Source of the DNA: CAINVV01 sp963663005
GTDB taxonomy: Bacteria > Bacteroidota > Bacteroidia > Bacteroidales > Prolixibacteraceae
Assembly (NCBI GenBank): GCA_963663005.2
Contig: CAXXHH010000010.1
Location: forward strand, 62,001-126,000
DNA: 64,000 nt
Direction of reading: 5' to 3'
The notes below the pieces were generated by a model, which saw nothing but the letters and a program-made list of their open reading frames with translations, ran no database searches and was not told where the DNA came from. Of this stretch, positions 51,377 to 60,549 are shown in pieces (the stretch's first letter is position 1; each line of letters starts with the position of its first letter). A program made the translations under genes and the position numbers.

Positions 51377-53572
51377 CTATCTACTCCTGATTACTTTTGC
51401 TTTCAGCACCTCACGTTTCGAAATCGTTTCAACAGAAATAAAATAAACGGATGAATCCAACATACTACAGTTGAGCTCCATAGGTTCGATCGTTAACATC
51501 CGCTGCGTTTCAGATATTTTGCGTCCAAGCAGGTCATAAAATATCACCTTGCCAAACTCTTCCAATCCCGTATTAACCAGATATAAAATGCTAAGAGAGG
51601 CATCCGTCGGATAATACAGTTTAAACTGGCCGTTTGCGGATGGTGTTGGTATCGGTGTAGTCTGAGAAAAAGTCGTATTACAGCCATAGGAGTTGATCAA
51701 AAGTGAACTCTTTACGTTGATTTCGGGCACCCAATAAAACGGCTCCCAATCCTGATCAATTTTGCACAATGCCTGGTTGAGGTCATTACTTGCACGAGTT
51801 GTTGAATGATAAACGGCAACTGTATCGGTCGTGTTTGAATAATTTACGGTATATCCGATGAAATACTTACCGGAAATCGTAAGTGGCTGATCCAGTGCAA
51901 TGAAATTCATCGCCTGGGCCTTTATCGACTTAATCGGCATTTTTATCGATTTCAGGATCGTACCGGGCATGCCGGTATTTGCATTGAAATCGTAAATCTG
52001 AAAATCGACAACGCTGTTGCTGTTGTTAGCACTCGTAATGGCTTTCGCAAAACCAACAGAAAAGGCTGAGAGAGTCGTTTTCTCAGTAAGATTAAATGCC
52101 TGGGCATATTCTGTTATCCGATAAGAGTTGTGGCCAGAGATATATCCCTTACCATCAATTACTTTGGCAGCCTCATACCGTTCTCCGGAAACCACATCTG
52201 AAAACTGATCACAGGTGGCGCCGGAAGCATAAGGATCCATCGCTTCGATCTTTGGTGTTCCTGAATTCGTCGGATCAAGCCACTTTTTCAATTGCTTGGT
52301 CGCTGTTGAAAAATAATTCCACTGGTAGGCTAACATGACGTAATAGTCATTTAAAGAGCTTTCGCAGGTCGCAAATCCTCCCTGAAGCGTGCCTATCATT
52401 AGGTTGGCTTCGTTAAACAGCGGTCCACCGGACGAACCTGGTTCTGTCGTTCCAATGTCCCATTTTTTGATCCACCAATAGCTGTTCGTTACACCAGTAT
52501 GCGTATCATACGTGCCAATTACAGGGGGATCATTATCGACCGAAACCTTTTTGACATCGCCCTTTGGATGATGCACAGATCTTGTCAAAGGCGGTATTGT
52601 TTTACTGTTATCCCAACCTGCATAATAGGGTCTGTATTCAGCCGGTGGAATCATCTCCAGCTCCACAAGGGCAAAGTCCAGGGAATCCGATCTGGCACGC
52701 AAAATTGAACCCGTCATCGTCTGATCTACAAATCCGTTCGTACTTCCATTCTGTCCGCAATACGGACTCTCATAATTGAACGAAAATACCGTTTGCTGCG
52801 CATCTGTGGCCTTCGTGATGCAATGGCCGGCAGTAATCAGATAGGGCGTTTTATCCCTTTTAGCGTTGTTAACGAGCGTGCCGGTGCAAAGATCCGTTCC
52901 GGCAATAACCAGTTGCACAACTGCCTGTTTTTCCTTTTTTAGAACCTTTGCGTCGTTGCAGTAAACATCCATGTTACATGTTCCGGCTTCACCTAACGGT
53001 CGATTGCCGATAGCATTCTTGTAATCATGGTTAACTTTCGAAATATGCAACTCTCCGGGCGCCGAAACGGTCACCGGTTCATCATATTCGACGATTATCT
53101 CATCCCCGGGCAACGGAAAAATCGGCAACATGCCTGAGGATTGTTCATTGTTGGCATTAAATGCACCCCGCAAAATCTGATGATCCGGAGAATAGATAAA
53201 TATCGACGCGCCGGTCGGCAAAATAGCCCGGTCGAAAAGAATGTTGAGTGAATACGCACCGGCCGACCGGATCGCGACCCTCCAAATATTCATACCGTCT
53301 GCTTTGTCCCAAACACCTGCATTGGATGGACTGATATCCACATCGAAGCTTTTGGCGAAAGTGTATTTTTTGTAGGGATCTTTCGATTGCAAATCTTTTG
53401 CCTGAAGCTCAAAGTTGTTGACCGGAGACATCTCCACTACCGGAAGTTGAATCTTCAGCGCCTTCAAGGTATTAAATGATGCAGGAGACCCCCCGTAGGA
53501 TACCTGACCCTTGCTATTTAAAGACAAAATGGTGGTCAAAAAAAGGAGAAGTAGTAGGGTATGTTTAGACAT
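51377..53572 (-). CDS. T9SS-secreted trypsin-like serine protease
   Basis: 731 residues with a signal peptide. A pro-region is followed by a lysyl-endopeptidase-like domain: CNMDVYCNDA, catalytic His in LITAGHC (about 249), Asp in SLDFALVEL (about 299) and Ser in PGSSGGP (about 380). A beta domain follows, then a type A C-terminal sorting signal (KVIFYDLLGRKI, SVYFISVETISKREVLKAKVIR) for the type IX system. Secreted or surface-bound. It lies 35 bp upstream of the ABC operon on the same strand; a functional link is not evident. Confidence 0.9.
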   Translation of the reverse strand: MSKHTLLLLLFLTTILSLNSKGQVSYGGSPASFNTLKALKIQLPVVEMSPVNNFELQAKDLQSKDPYKKYTFAKSFDVDISPSNAGVWDKADGMNIWRVAIRSAGAYSLNILFDRAILPTGASIFIYSPDHQILRGAFNANNEQSSGMLPIFPLPGDEIIVEYDEPVTVSAPGELHISKVNHDYKNAIGNRPLGEAGTCNMDVYCNDAKVLKKEKQAVVQLVIAGTDLCTGTLVNNAKRDKTPYLITAGHCITKATDAQQTVFSFNYESPYCGQNGSTNGFVDQTMTGSILRARSDSLDFALVELEMIPPAEYRPYYAGWDNSKTIPPLTRSVHHPKGDVKKVSVDNDPPVIGTYDTHTGVTNSYWWIKKWDIGTTEPGSSGGPLFNEANLMIGTLQGGFATCESSLNDYYVMLAYQWNYFSTATKQLKKWLDPTNSGTPKIEAMDPYASGATCDQFSDVVSGERYEAAKVIDGKGYISGHNSYRITEYAQAFNLTEKTTLSAFSVGFAKAITSANNSNSVVDFQIYDFNANTGMPGTILKSIKMPIKSIKAQAMNFIALDQPLTISGKYFIGYTVNYSNTTDTVAVYHSTTRASNDLNQALCKIDQDWEPFYWVPEINVKSSLLINSYGCNTTFSQTTPIPTPSANGQFKLYYPTDASLSILYLVNTGLEEFGKVIFYDLLGRKISETQRMLTIEPMELNCSMLDSSVYFISVETISKREVLKAKVIRSR

Positions 53573-53729
53573 TTAAGGTAGTTGGCAGCAATCGAAGCTT
53601 CAAATAAATAGTGTATATTTCAATTAATCAACCATATAAATAACTGAAAAAATAAAAGAATTACGTCTCGATTAAGTATGATTGATTTCCCAAATATATA
53701 ATTTATCGCGAAACGATCAACCCGGACGG

Positions 53730-54986
53730 CTAATTGAAAAATTTATCGGCAAAATCCATGAAACATTTCCAGTCGAATGGCTTTACATCGTGCTTTCCGG
53801 GACGGATATGGTAGCCGATTGTACCCATCACCGGACTTTCCAGTGCAGGCATTTCCTTACCAGGAAAGCCCTTTTTTCCCAGCAGGATATACACTGGGGA
53901 AGCAGCGACGCAAGCCAGGAAAGAGCCCTTTGGGTCTCCCCAACGATCATCTTCAGCCGTCGACACATATACCGGTCGGGGTGCTATCAGCGCTAAAATT
54001 TCGTGCTGGTCAAAGGGAAGAGTCTCTTCCTTGTCGTTAAATTTCTTGAAATTACCGCAAAACCAATGCGGAAATGCAATATTTGTCCGGGTGATAGTCT
54101 CCCCATATTTCCGCAGTGAGAGTGCTGCGCCACCACTACCCGATTCATTGGAGATTACAATTGCAAAACGCGGATCCATTACCCCTGCCCATAAAGCAGT
54201 TTTTCCTAATCGCGAGTGACCGAAGACGACAACTTTCTTGCTGTCGACAGCATCAATTTTTTCAAGAACATCCATGGCACGGGATAATCCCCAGGCCCAG
54301 GCTGCTATACTTCCCCAGGACGAGCCATCGCGCGAAGCCGCGAAAAGTGCGTGAACCCCATTCTTAAAACCATCGTCAAAGTCGGGATCCACATCTCCGT
54401 AATACATGGTTGCCACTCCATACCCCTTTTTAACAAGCTCATTTACAGACCACGAAGCAGCATCCGTTCCTCTGGCTGCCTCGGTGGAATGATTATCGGT
54501 AATCCCTAAAGCAGGATTATTCCGCACCCAGGAAGAGGCAATCTGAATACCCGGCTCTTTCGAAACGGTGTGATTACCGCTGAAATTATAACCCAGAAAA
54601 ACCGGAGATTTCTTTGCCGACTTTGGCAAAAATAGAAGCAGATTCAATACAATATTTCGATCCTCATGACTTAGAACCAGTCTAATTTCTCTTCTAACCG
54701 CTATTCCATTGCAGGAATTTTCATCTTTTGAAATATCAGTATATGAACTAGTTACCTTGCCTTCCGGAACTTTTCCATACATTTCATTTTCGAAAACCGA
54801 TAAAATTTCGGTCCGTCTGGCAGCCCAATCTTTCTTTGATTTTACCGGTTTGCCGTTATTGAAAACCAGTGGATCTGGCAACGTGTACGCCGGCACCTTT
54901 GATTCGTCATAGTTTGCAACGAACGCCTGTGCGAATAATTCGCAGGAAAGCAGCAGCAGGAAGGCAGATAATAGAATGACTCTCAT
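53730..54986 (-). CDS. CE15-like glucuronoyl esterase (alpha/beta hydrolase)
   Basis: 418 residues with a signal peptide (ILLSAFLLLLSCELFAQ). CE15 features: nucleophile Ser in VVVFGHSRLGKTALWAG (about 257), Glu in ISNESGSGGAA (about 280), FPHWFCGNFKKF, and catalytic His in GKHDVKPFDW (about 397). Members split the ester between lignin and glucuronoxylan. The preceding helix GLSRAMDVLEKIDAVDSKK is typical. The 157-bp gap to the protease gene shows nothing recognised. Confidence 0.88.
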   Translation of the reverse strand: MRVILLSAFLLLLSCELFAQAFVANYDESKVPAYTLPDPLVFNNGKPVKSKKDWAARRTEILSVFENEMYGKVPEGKVTSSYTDISKDENSCNGIAVRREIRLVLSHEDRNIVLNLLLFLPKSAKKSPVFLGYNFSGNHTVSKEPGIQIASSWVRNNPALGITDNHSTEAARGTDAASWSVNELVKKGYGVATMYYGDVDPDFDDGFKNGVHALFAASRDGSSWGSIAAWAWGLSRAMDVLEKIDAVDSKKVVVFGHSRLGKTALWAGVMDPRFAIVISNESGSGGAALSLRKYGETITRTNIAFPHWFCGNFKKFNDKEETLPFDQHEILALIAPRPVYVSTAEDDRWGDPKGSFLACVAASPVYILLGKKGFPGKEMPALESPVMGTIGYHIRPGKHDVKPFDWKCFMDFADKFFN

Positions 54987-55021
54987 TTGCTCGGATATTT
55001 GATTCGGTTTCTTCGCCGTAT

Positions 55022-56116
55022 TCAGCCCATCTTGTCGTATTCTCTCGGCTCGAGTTCGCCTCTGGCAACCATCAATGCATTCATTGCCAAAGCCTTAAGC
55101 TCATCCTGACCAGCATAGACCGAAACCGGCGCGATGAATTCTACCCTTTCGCGAATCAGCGACATCATCCGGCGGTCAAAGGCAATACCTCCTGTAATCA
55201 GGATACCATCGACTTTGCCCTTCAAAACGGTAGCCATTTCACCGATATATTTTGAAATCTGATAGGCCATTGCCTCATGATAAAAAGTGGCCTTTTCATC
55301 CCCTTTCCGGACAGCCAGTTCCACCTCCCTGGCATCATTTGTTCCGAGATAAGCGACTAATCCGCCGTTACCCGAAATCATCGACATCACATCCTGATAT
55401 GAATGTTTGCCGCTGTAACAGAGCTTAACGAGGTCTCCCACCGGCAACGAGCCGCTTCTTTCTGGTGAAAAAGGACCTTCACCATCCAGTGCATTATTGA
55501 CATCGATTACCCGGCCATGCTGATGCACGCCGACAGAAATGCCACCGCCCAGATGTACCACAATCAAATCCAGTTCTTCGTACGACCGGCCAACTTTCAT
55601 GGCATGCTGGCGGGCAACGGCTTTCTGGTTCAAAGCATGAAAAATGGATCTGCGCGTAAACATTGGATGACCCGAAACACGGGCGATTCCATCCATTTCG
55701 TCGGTCACAACAGGATCGGCAATGAGCGCTATCATACCCGGATGCTCCTGAGCAATGTCGTACGCAATCATCGATCCCAGGTTGGAGGCATGAACCCCCA
55801 TAACACCCTCTCTGCAATGCTGAACCATCAGAGCATTGACAAGGTAAACACCCGATTCCAGCGGGTATGTTAATCCGCCGCGACCAATCACCACATGAAT
55901 ATCCTCCAGCATCAGTCCTTCCACAGCTAACTGTTGCAGAATACACTCTCTCCTGAATGTATATTGATCGGTAATAGATTGATAGTTTGAAAGATCCGTG
56001 TTCGAATGGTGGATCGACTTTAGATAAATGCAAATAGAATTTTCGTAGATGGCGATTTTCGTGGTGGTAGAACCCGGATTAATCACCAATATTCTGACAA
56101 GATCTGAACTGTCCAT
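55022..56116 (-). CDS. buk: Butyrate kinase
   Basis: 364 residues, acetokinase-family fold. N-terminal phosphate loop VINPGSTTTKIAIYEN, then VIGRGGLTYPLESGVYLVN, VHLGGGISVGVHQHGRVIDV and ILITGGIAFDRRMM distinguish it from acetate kinase. Makes ATP from butyryl (or branched acyl) phosphate. Last gene of the operon, 12 bp after ptb. Confidence 0.95.
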   Translation of the reverse strand: MDSSDLVRILVINPGSTTTKIAIYENSICIYLKSIHHSNTDLSNYQSITDQYTFRRECILQQLAVEGLMLEDIHVVIGRGGLTYPLESGVYLVNALMVQHCREGVMGVHASNLGSMIAYDIAQEHPGMIALIADPVVTDEMDGIARVSGHPMFTRRSIFHALNQKAVARQHAMKVGRSYEELDLIVVHLGGGISVGVHQHGRVIDVNNALDGEGPFSPERSGSLPVGDLVKLCYSGKHSYQDVMSMISGNGGLVAYLGTNDAREVELAVRKGDEKATFYHEAMAYQISKYIGEMATVLKGKVDGILITGGIAFDRRMMSLIRERVEFIAPVSVYAGQDELKALAMNALMVARGELEPREYDKMG

Positions 56117-56128
56117 GAAGTAAATTTT

Positions 56129-57031
56129 TTAGGATACAAGAGATGCGAGGGCTATCGAATACTGTTTTGTCAGGGTAGAATCACCGCGCGACGTAAGCAC
56201 AACCGGAACCCTTGCCCCAACCAGCATCGCGGCAGATTCGGCCTTGGCCAGCTTCATATTTGTTTTGTAGAATACATTTCCCGTGTCGAGGTTTGGAAAT
56301 AGAAGACAATCGGCGTCTCCTGCCACGTCACCCTTTATTCCTTTGATTTTTGCCGATTCCGGGTCAATGGCAATATCAAGCGCCAGCGGACCGTCAATAT
56401 CACAACCAGTGATCTGTCCTCTTTTCCCCATCATTGATAAGAGTGCCGCATCTTTTGACGACTCGAGCGTTGCAATCAACTGCTCACTAGGCGCAATAAC
56501 GGCAACTTTGGGGAAGGAAATGCCAAGGGAATTGGCTGTCCGAACCAGGTAGCGTATTAATTGAATCTTTTGGTTGAAGTCTGGCTGAGGCAAAACGGCC
56601 ACGTCACTGACAAGCAATAATTTATGATAATTCGGATTTTGAATCACAGTAACATGACTCAATACATTTCCTGGTTCCATCAAACCCTTTTCCTTGTCCA
56701 GGATCGCTCTGATAAACTTATCTGTCGAGATAAGTCCTTTCATCAGAATTTCACCTTCATTCTGACGAATCATCTGAACTGCCAAAGCTGCTGCCAAAAA
56801 ATCGTCTGGCTGATCGATCACGTGAAAAAGCGAGATGTCAAAACCTAGGGAGGTGCAAATCTCTGCAATGATTTTTTTGTTCCCGATCAGCACCGCTTTG
56901 ATAAGTCCGCTTTCAACGGCATTATAGGCAGCTTCAATGGAGTGGCTGTCGTTAGCGCTGACCACAAGTAAGGTTCGTTTGGGTCGTTGAAGAACGGTAG
57001 AAAATAAATCTTCTAAATTCTTTATCATCAA
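56129..57031 (-). CDS. ptb: Phosphate butyryltransferase (Ptb-type)
   Basis: 300 residues, shorter than Pta. Family features: EILMKGLISTDKFIRAILDKEKGL, LLVSDVAVLPQPDFNQKI, and GDADCLLFPNLDTGNVFYK. Exchanges CoA for phosphate on butyryl-CoA or branched acyl-CoA to feed butyrate kinase. Preceded by a 115-bp repeat-filled spacer after ackA. Confidence 0.93.
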   Translation of the reverse strand: MMIKNLEDLFSTVLQRPKRTLLVVSANDSHSIEAAYNAVESGLIKAVLIGNKKIIAEICTSLGFDISLFHVIDQPDDFLAAALAVQMIRQNEGEILMKGLISTDKFIRAILDKEKGLMEPGNVLSHVTVIQNPNYHKLLLVSDVAVLPQPDFNQKIQLIRYLVRTANSLGISFPKVAVIAPSEQLIATLESSKDAALLSMMGKRGQITGCDIDGPLALDIAIDPESAKIKGIKGDVAGDADCLLFPNLDTGNVFYKTNMKLAKAESAAMLVGARVPVVLTSRGDSTLTKQYSIALASLVS

Positions 57032-57067
57032 AGGCTCATTTTAGTCTGTAGTTTGATGCAAAGATAC

Positions 57068-57153
57068 GATGAAAAAATATGAAAATGTGCAAATGTGTAA
57101 ATGAGCAAATGCCCCTTCATTTTCACATTTACACATCTTCAAATTTTCAAATT
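57068..57153. repeat. Opposed ATGTG-type repeats in ackA-ptb spacer (family 2)
   Basis: ATGAAAATGTGCAAATGTGT and AAATGAGCAAATG (57078-57110) pair with CATTTTCACATTTACACATC and TTCAAATTTTCAAATTG (57117-57153) to give a roughly 30-bp imperfect hairpin with a short loop. The ackA stop TGA is inside it, and GCAATTTGAAAAT is identical to the FecCD 3' end. Confidence 0.75.
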
Positions 57154-58349
57154 GCTTCTATTATTCTCTGCGTGTCGACAGCAATCATCAATTCCTCGTT
57201 GGTAGGAACCACCATCACTTTGACTTTGGCGGACTTTTTACTTATGATCGCCTCTTTGCTCCTCAAACCACTATTGATCTGCTCATCCAATTCTACACCC
57301 AAAAATTCAAGGCCTTCACAAATACCGGTTCTGTTGGTATCTGAATTTTCTCCTACGCCACCCGTAAAAATGAGTAAATCGACACCACCCATTGCGGCGG
57401 CGTATGCGCCAATATACTTTTTCACCCGGTAATCAAACATCTTGATAGCCAGCAACGCGCGCTCATCGCCTTTGGTTGCAGCTTCCCTGATCTCCCGCAT
57501 ATCGCTGGAAGTGCCGCTGATACCCAGCAATCCAGAATGTTTATTAAAAAGAATTGACGCCGATTTTGTACCAATCTTCTCTTTGTCCATGATATAGGTG
57601 ACTGCTCCCATATCAATATCCCCCGAACGGGAACCCATCACCAACCCTTCAATCGGGGTAAATCCCATGGAGGTATCAATTGAAATTCCATCCTTTATTG
57701 CACAGACGGACGCTCCATTACCCAGGTGACAAGTAATTATCTTCAAGTTTTTGATATCTTCTCCCACAATTTCGCAGGCTCTGTCTGAGACATACCTGTG
57801 ACTCGTGCCGTGAAATCCGTACCGGCGGATACCATATTTTTTGTACAATGCATAAGGTATGGCATACATGAAGGCGTGCTTAGGCATCTTGGTATGAAAT
57901 GCAGTGTCAAATACCGCTACCTGCGGAATTGATGGAATCAAAGCCTGAATTCCATAGATACCCTTGAGATTTGGCGGATTATGCAGTGGCGCCAGTTCAG
58001 TATATTTTTCCAATGCCTGAATTACCTCTTCATTTACGAGTTTACTTTCGGTGAAAAATTCGCCGCCATGAACCACGCGGTGTCCAACGGCGCTAATCTC
58101 CTGCAAATTTTTGACGCATCCGTGCTTGGCGCTCGACAGGACTCCAAGGATATATTCGATCCCAATCTTATGATCCATTATCTCCCCTTCAAACATTACT
58201 TTCTGCCCATCCTGCTTTTCATGCTTCAAAAAGGAACCTTTCATTCCAATTTTTTCAACTATACCCTTGGCAATTAGTTCATTATTCGCCAGGGAGAAAA
58301 ATTGATATTTTATTGAGGAGCTGCCGCAATTCAGTACTAAAATTTTCAT
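57147..58349 (-). CDS. ackA: Acetate kinase
   Basis: 400 residues, normal length. ILVLNCGSSSIKYQFF at the N-terminus, AVGHRVVHGGE with the substrate Arg, YGFHGTSHRYVS, ITCHLGNGASVCAI and LIFTGGVGENS are all present. Turns acetyl phosphate plus ADP into acetate and ATP. Follows hbd by 11 bp. Confidence 0.97.
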   Translation of the reverse strand: MKILVLNCGSSSIKYQFFSLANNELIAKGIVEKIGMKGSFLKHEKQDGQKVMFEGEIMDHKIGIEYILGVLSSAKHGCVKNLQEISAVGHRVVHGGEFFTESKLVNEEVIQALEKYTELAPLHNPPNLKGIYGIQALIPSIPQVAVFDTAFHTKMPKHAFMYAIPYALYKKYGIRRYGFHGTSHRYVSDRACEIVGEDIKNLKIITCHLGNGASVCAIKDGISIDTSMGFTPIEGLVMGSRSGDIDMGAVTYIMDKEKIGTKSASILFNKHSGLLGISGTSSDMREIREAATKGDERALLAIKMFDYRVKKYIGAYAAAMGGVDLLIFTGGVGENSDTNRTGICEGLEFLGVELDEQINSGLRSKEAIISKKSAKVKVMVVPTNEELMIAVDTQRIIEAI

Positions 58350-58360
58350 TCGTTTCTTAT

Positions 58361-59341
58361 TTATATTCTTTCTGAAGTTAATGGAGTAGATCCCACGATG
58401 TTGCCCTTTTCATCGTATTTATAAAATCCACAGCAAACGTGTTTGCCGAATCTTTTGGCTCTGTTTAATTTTTTGATAACGGGGGAAGGCATATACATTG
58501 GATCACCGAACTCGGAGTAGAGATTCTCCATCCAGCGGTTAATTTTATCAATACCAAGTACATCTGCCAGTTCAAACGGACCGAAACGCATTCCAAATCC
58601 GATCTTCCACACAGTGTCTATATTATTTAAAGTACCTACTCCTTCCATCAATACTTCGCACGCTTCGTTAAGCAAAGCAGTATAGAGACGGATCGAAATC
58701 AGTCCGGCAGACTCTTCTACAGGAATCGCCTGTCTGTTTACCATTTTTACAAAAGTCAGGACCCTCTCATAAACCTCATCAGAAGTGTACAAACCCTTTA
58801 CAACTTCAACAATCTTTGCTTCAGGTGATTGCACAAAGAAGTGCAGACTTACGCATCTGTCGCGGTGCTGCAATTCAGATGCAAGCTCCGTTACGATAAT
58901 TGTCGTGGAATTTGTTGCGATGATACAGTCCGGACTAACAACTTTTTCGATCTTTCGGAAAACCTCTTTTCGTTCGGTAATCTTCCGGGCGCTCGACTCT
59001 GCCCGAATCGCTTCAATAACGAAATCACATTCTCTTAAATCCTGGTAATCAAGACTTCCTTTGATACGCGATAGGATCAGTTTCTTCTCGCCCTGCGTCA
59101 TTCCCCAGTTCTCAATACGCTTGTCCAGCACCTTTGACAGTTGTTGGTAAGCGAAATCAATTTTCTCCTGTGTCAGTTCGATAAAGATCACCTCGATGCC
59201 GTACGCGCTGGCGATCCGGGCGATATTTTGGCCATCCTTTCCGCAGCCAACTACCCCGATCTTCGAGAACAAGGTATGCTTTTGCTCCTTTTTGCTGAGA
59301 CCAAAATCCTCAATAGCCTCAATAATCATCTCATCACTCAT
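58361..59341 (-). CDS. 3-hydroxyacyl-CoA dehydrogenase
   Basis: 326 residues. Rossmann loop VVGCGKDGQNIA (about 30), catalytic His in SLHFFVQSPEAKIVEVV where relatives have HFFNPVP, and the C-terminal helical domain with GPFELADVLGIDK. Probably the 3-hydroxybutyryl-CoA dehydrogenase step, but the altered HFF-loop leaves chain-length preference open. An N-terminal extension of about 25 residues precedes the Rossmann strand. Sits between pta and ackA; thiolase, crotonase and acyl-CoA dehydrogenase genes are not in the window. Confidence 0.88.
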   Translation of the reverse strand: MSDEMIIEAIEDFGLSKKEQKHTLFSKIGVVGCGKDGQNIARIASAYGIEVIFIELTQEKIDFAYQQLSKVLDKRIENWGMTQGEKKLILSRIKGSLDYQDLRECDFVIEAIRAESSARKITERKEVFRKIEKVVSPDCIIATNSTTIIVTELASELQHRDRCVSLHFFVQSPEAKIVEVVKGLYTSDEVYERVLTFVKMVNRQAIPVEESAGLISIRLYTALLNEACEVLMEGVGTLNNIDTVWKIGFGMRFGPFELADVLGIDKINRWMENLYSEFGDPMYMPSPVIKKLNRAKRFGKHVCCGFYKYDEKGNIVGSTPLTSERI

Positions 59342-59363
59342 AATATTTTCAATCTTAATGGTT

Positions 59364-59505
59364 TACTCTCCACTTTCAATTTTCAATTTTTGCAAACGCG
59401 GACGCGTCACGACGCGGTATTATTTCATTTTTTGCAAACAGGGACGCGTCACGACGCGTCCCTACGGTTCAACTTTCAACTTTTCACTTTCCACTCTCAA
59501 CTTTC
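59364..59505. repeat. REP-like palindromes plus family-1 repeat in pta-hbd spacer
   Basis: GGACGCGTCACGACGCGTCC (59442-59461) is perfect apart from the AC centre; a decayed copy GGACGCGTCACGACGCGGTA lies at 59400-59419. Both are preceded by TTTTTTGCAAAC-type linkers like those at 50000. Downstream come TTCAACTTTCAACTTTTCAC and CACTCTCAACTTTC, which run into the pta stop. Another family-1 fragment, CTCTCCACTTTCAATTTTCA, lies at 59366-59385. Confidence 0.88.
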
Positions 59506-60500
59506 TTCTCCCCTGCCTGATTCGCAGTTATCGCCACCATATTAACGATATCGCTAACAGAACAACCGCGGGAAAGGTCGTTGATCGGAGCGGCCATTCC
59601 CTGAAGAATAGGGCCTATTGCTTCGGCTCCGGCAAGTCTTTGCACAAGCTTGTAGCCGATATTTCCGGATTCAAGTCCCGGGAAGACCAGCACGTTGGCC
59701 TTACCTGCAACTTTGCTGCCGGGAGACTTCAGCTGTCCTACTTCAGGAACCAATGCGGCATCCAATTGCATCTCGCCATCGATCATCAGCTCAGGGTTCA
59801 TGGCGGCGGCCAACCGAGTGGCTTCTGCAACCTTATTTACAAGCTCATGCTGAGCACTTCCTTTGGTTGAGAAAGAAAGCATTGCCACACGCGGTTCAAT
59901 ATTTGCAATTTTTTTGGCGGTAGCAGCTGTAGTGACAGCAATTTCAGCCAGCTGGGAAGCATTAGGATCTGGCATCACAGCGCAATCAGCAAAAACAAGC
60001 ATGCCATTATCCCCAATATTTTTATCTTTAAAGATCATGAAAAACAGACCTGAAACAACGGTTACGCCAGGTAATGTCTTGACATATTGAAAAGCAGGCC
60101 GTAACACATCGCCGGTAGCGTTAATAGCGCCGGCAACCTCACCATCGGCATCACCTGCCTTTATCATCATAACTCCGAAGCAAAGAGGATCATTCAGTTG
60201 TTCAAAAGCCTTTTCAATCGTCAGACCCTTGCTTTTACGTAGTTCAACCATTATTTCGGCATAACGTTGCCTGTTGCTGTCTGTTAATGGATCGACAATT
60301 CCGGCTCCCGAAATAGAGATTCCTTCCTTCTGAGCCTTCTCTTCGATGACCGACCGATTGCCCAACAGCGTTATTCGGGCTATTTTCTCATTCAAAATTT
60401 GTTCAGCTGCCTTGAGAGTTCTGAGCTCGCTGCCCTCCGGTAAAACAATGTGATTCTGAAGCCGCACAGCGTTTTCCTTGATCATTTTCAGCAAATCCAT
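59484..60500 (-). CDS. pta: Phosphate acetyltransferase
   Basis: 338 residues, the catalytic PTA domain only. Features: HIVLPEGSELRTLKAAEQIL, GVMMIKAGDADGEVAGA, FADCAVMPDPNASQLAEIA, AMLSFSTKGSA and VFPGLESGNIGYKLVQRL. Converts acetyl-CoA to acetyl phosphate for AckA. First gene of the operon. Its last eight residues (KKVESGK plus stop) are encoded by a dispersed repeat, beyond the family's usual C-terminus at about NQ. Confidence 0.95.
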   Translation of the reverse strand: MDLLKMIKENAVRLQNHIVLPEGSELRTLKAAEQILNEKIARITLLGNRSVIEEKAQKEGISISGAGIVDPLTDSNRQRYAEIMVELRKSKGLTIEKAFEQLNDPLCFGVMMIKAGDADGEVAGAINATGDVLRPAFQYVKTLPGVTVVSGLFFMIFKDKNIGDNGMLVFADCAVMPDPNASQLAEIAVTTAATAKKIANIEPRVAMLSFSTKGSAQHELVNKVAEATRLAAAMNPELMIDGEMQLDAALVPEVGQLKSPGSKVAGKANVLVFPGLESGNIGYKLVQRLAGAEAIGPILQGMAAPINDLSRGCSVSDIVNMVAITANQAGEKKVESGK

Positions 60501-60541
60501 AGGTACGATATTAAATTTTCGAACTAATCCTTTTAAAAGTG

Positions 60542-60549
60542 CAAAATTA
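60542..60549 (-). promoter_or_regulatory. Candidate -7 promoter box of the pta operon
   Basis: TAATTTTG on the - strand, an exact TAnnTTTG match 41 bp before the pta ATG in the 211-bp divergent gap. No obvious -33 box. The rest of the gap is AT-rich with nothing else recognised. Confidence 0.45.

Noticed and set aside
51377..51600. Cobalamin riboswitch upstream of the binding-protein operon
   Set aside because: The gap to the T9SS protease gene is only 35 bp and no B12-box-like sequence was seen.
55494..56033. 179-residue Cys-rich frame inside the butyrate kinase gene
   Set aside because: Same-strand shifted frame of buk; unlikely composition and no start context.
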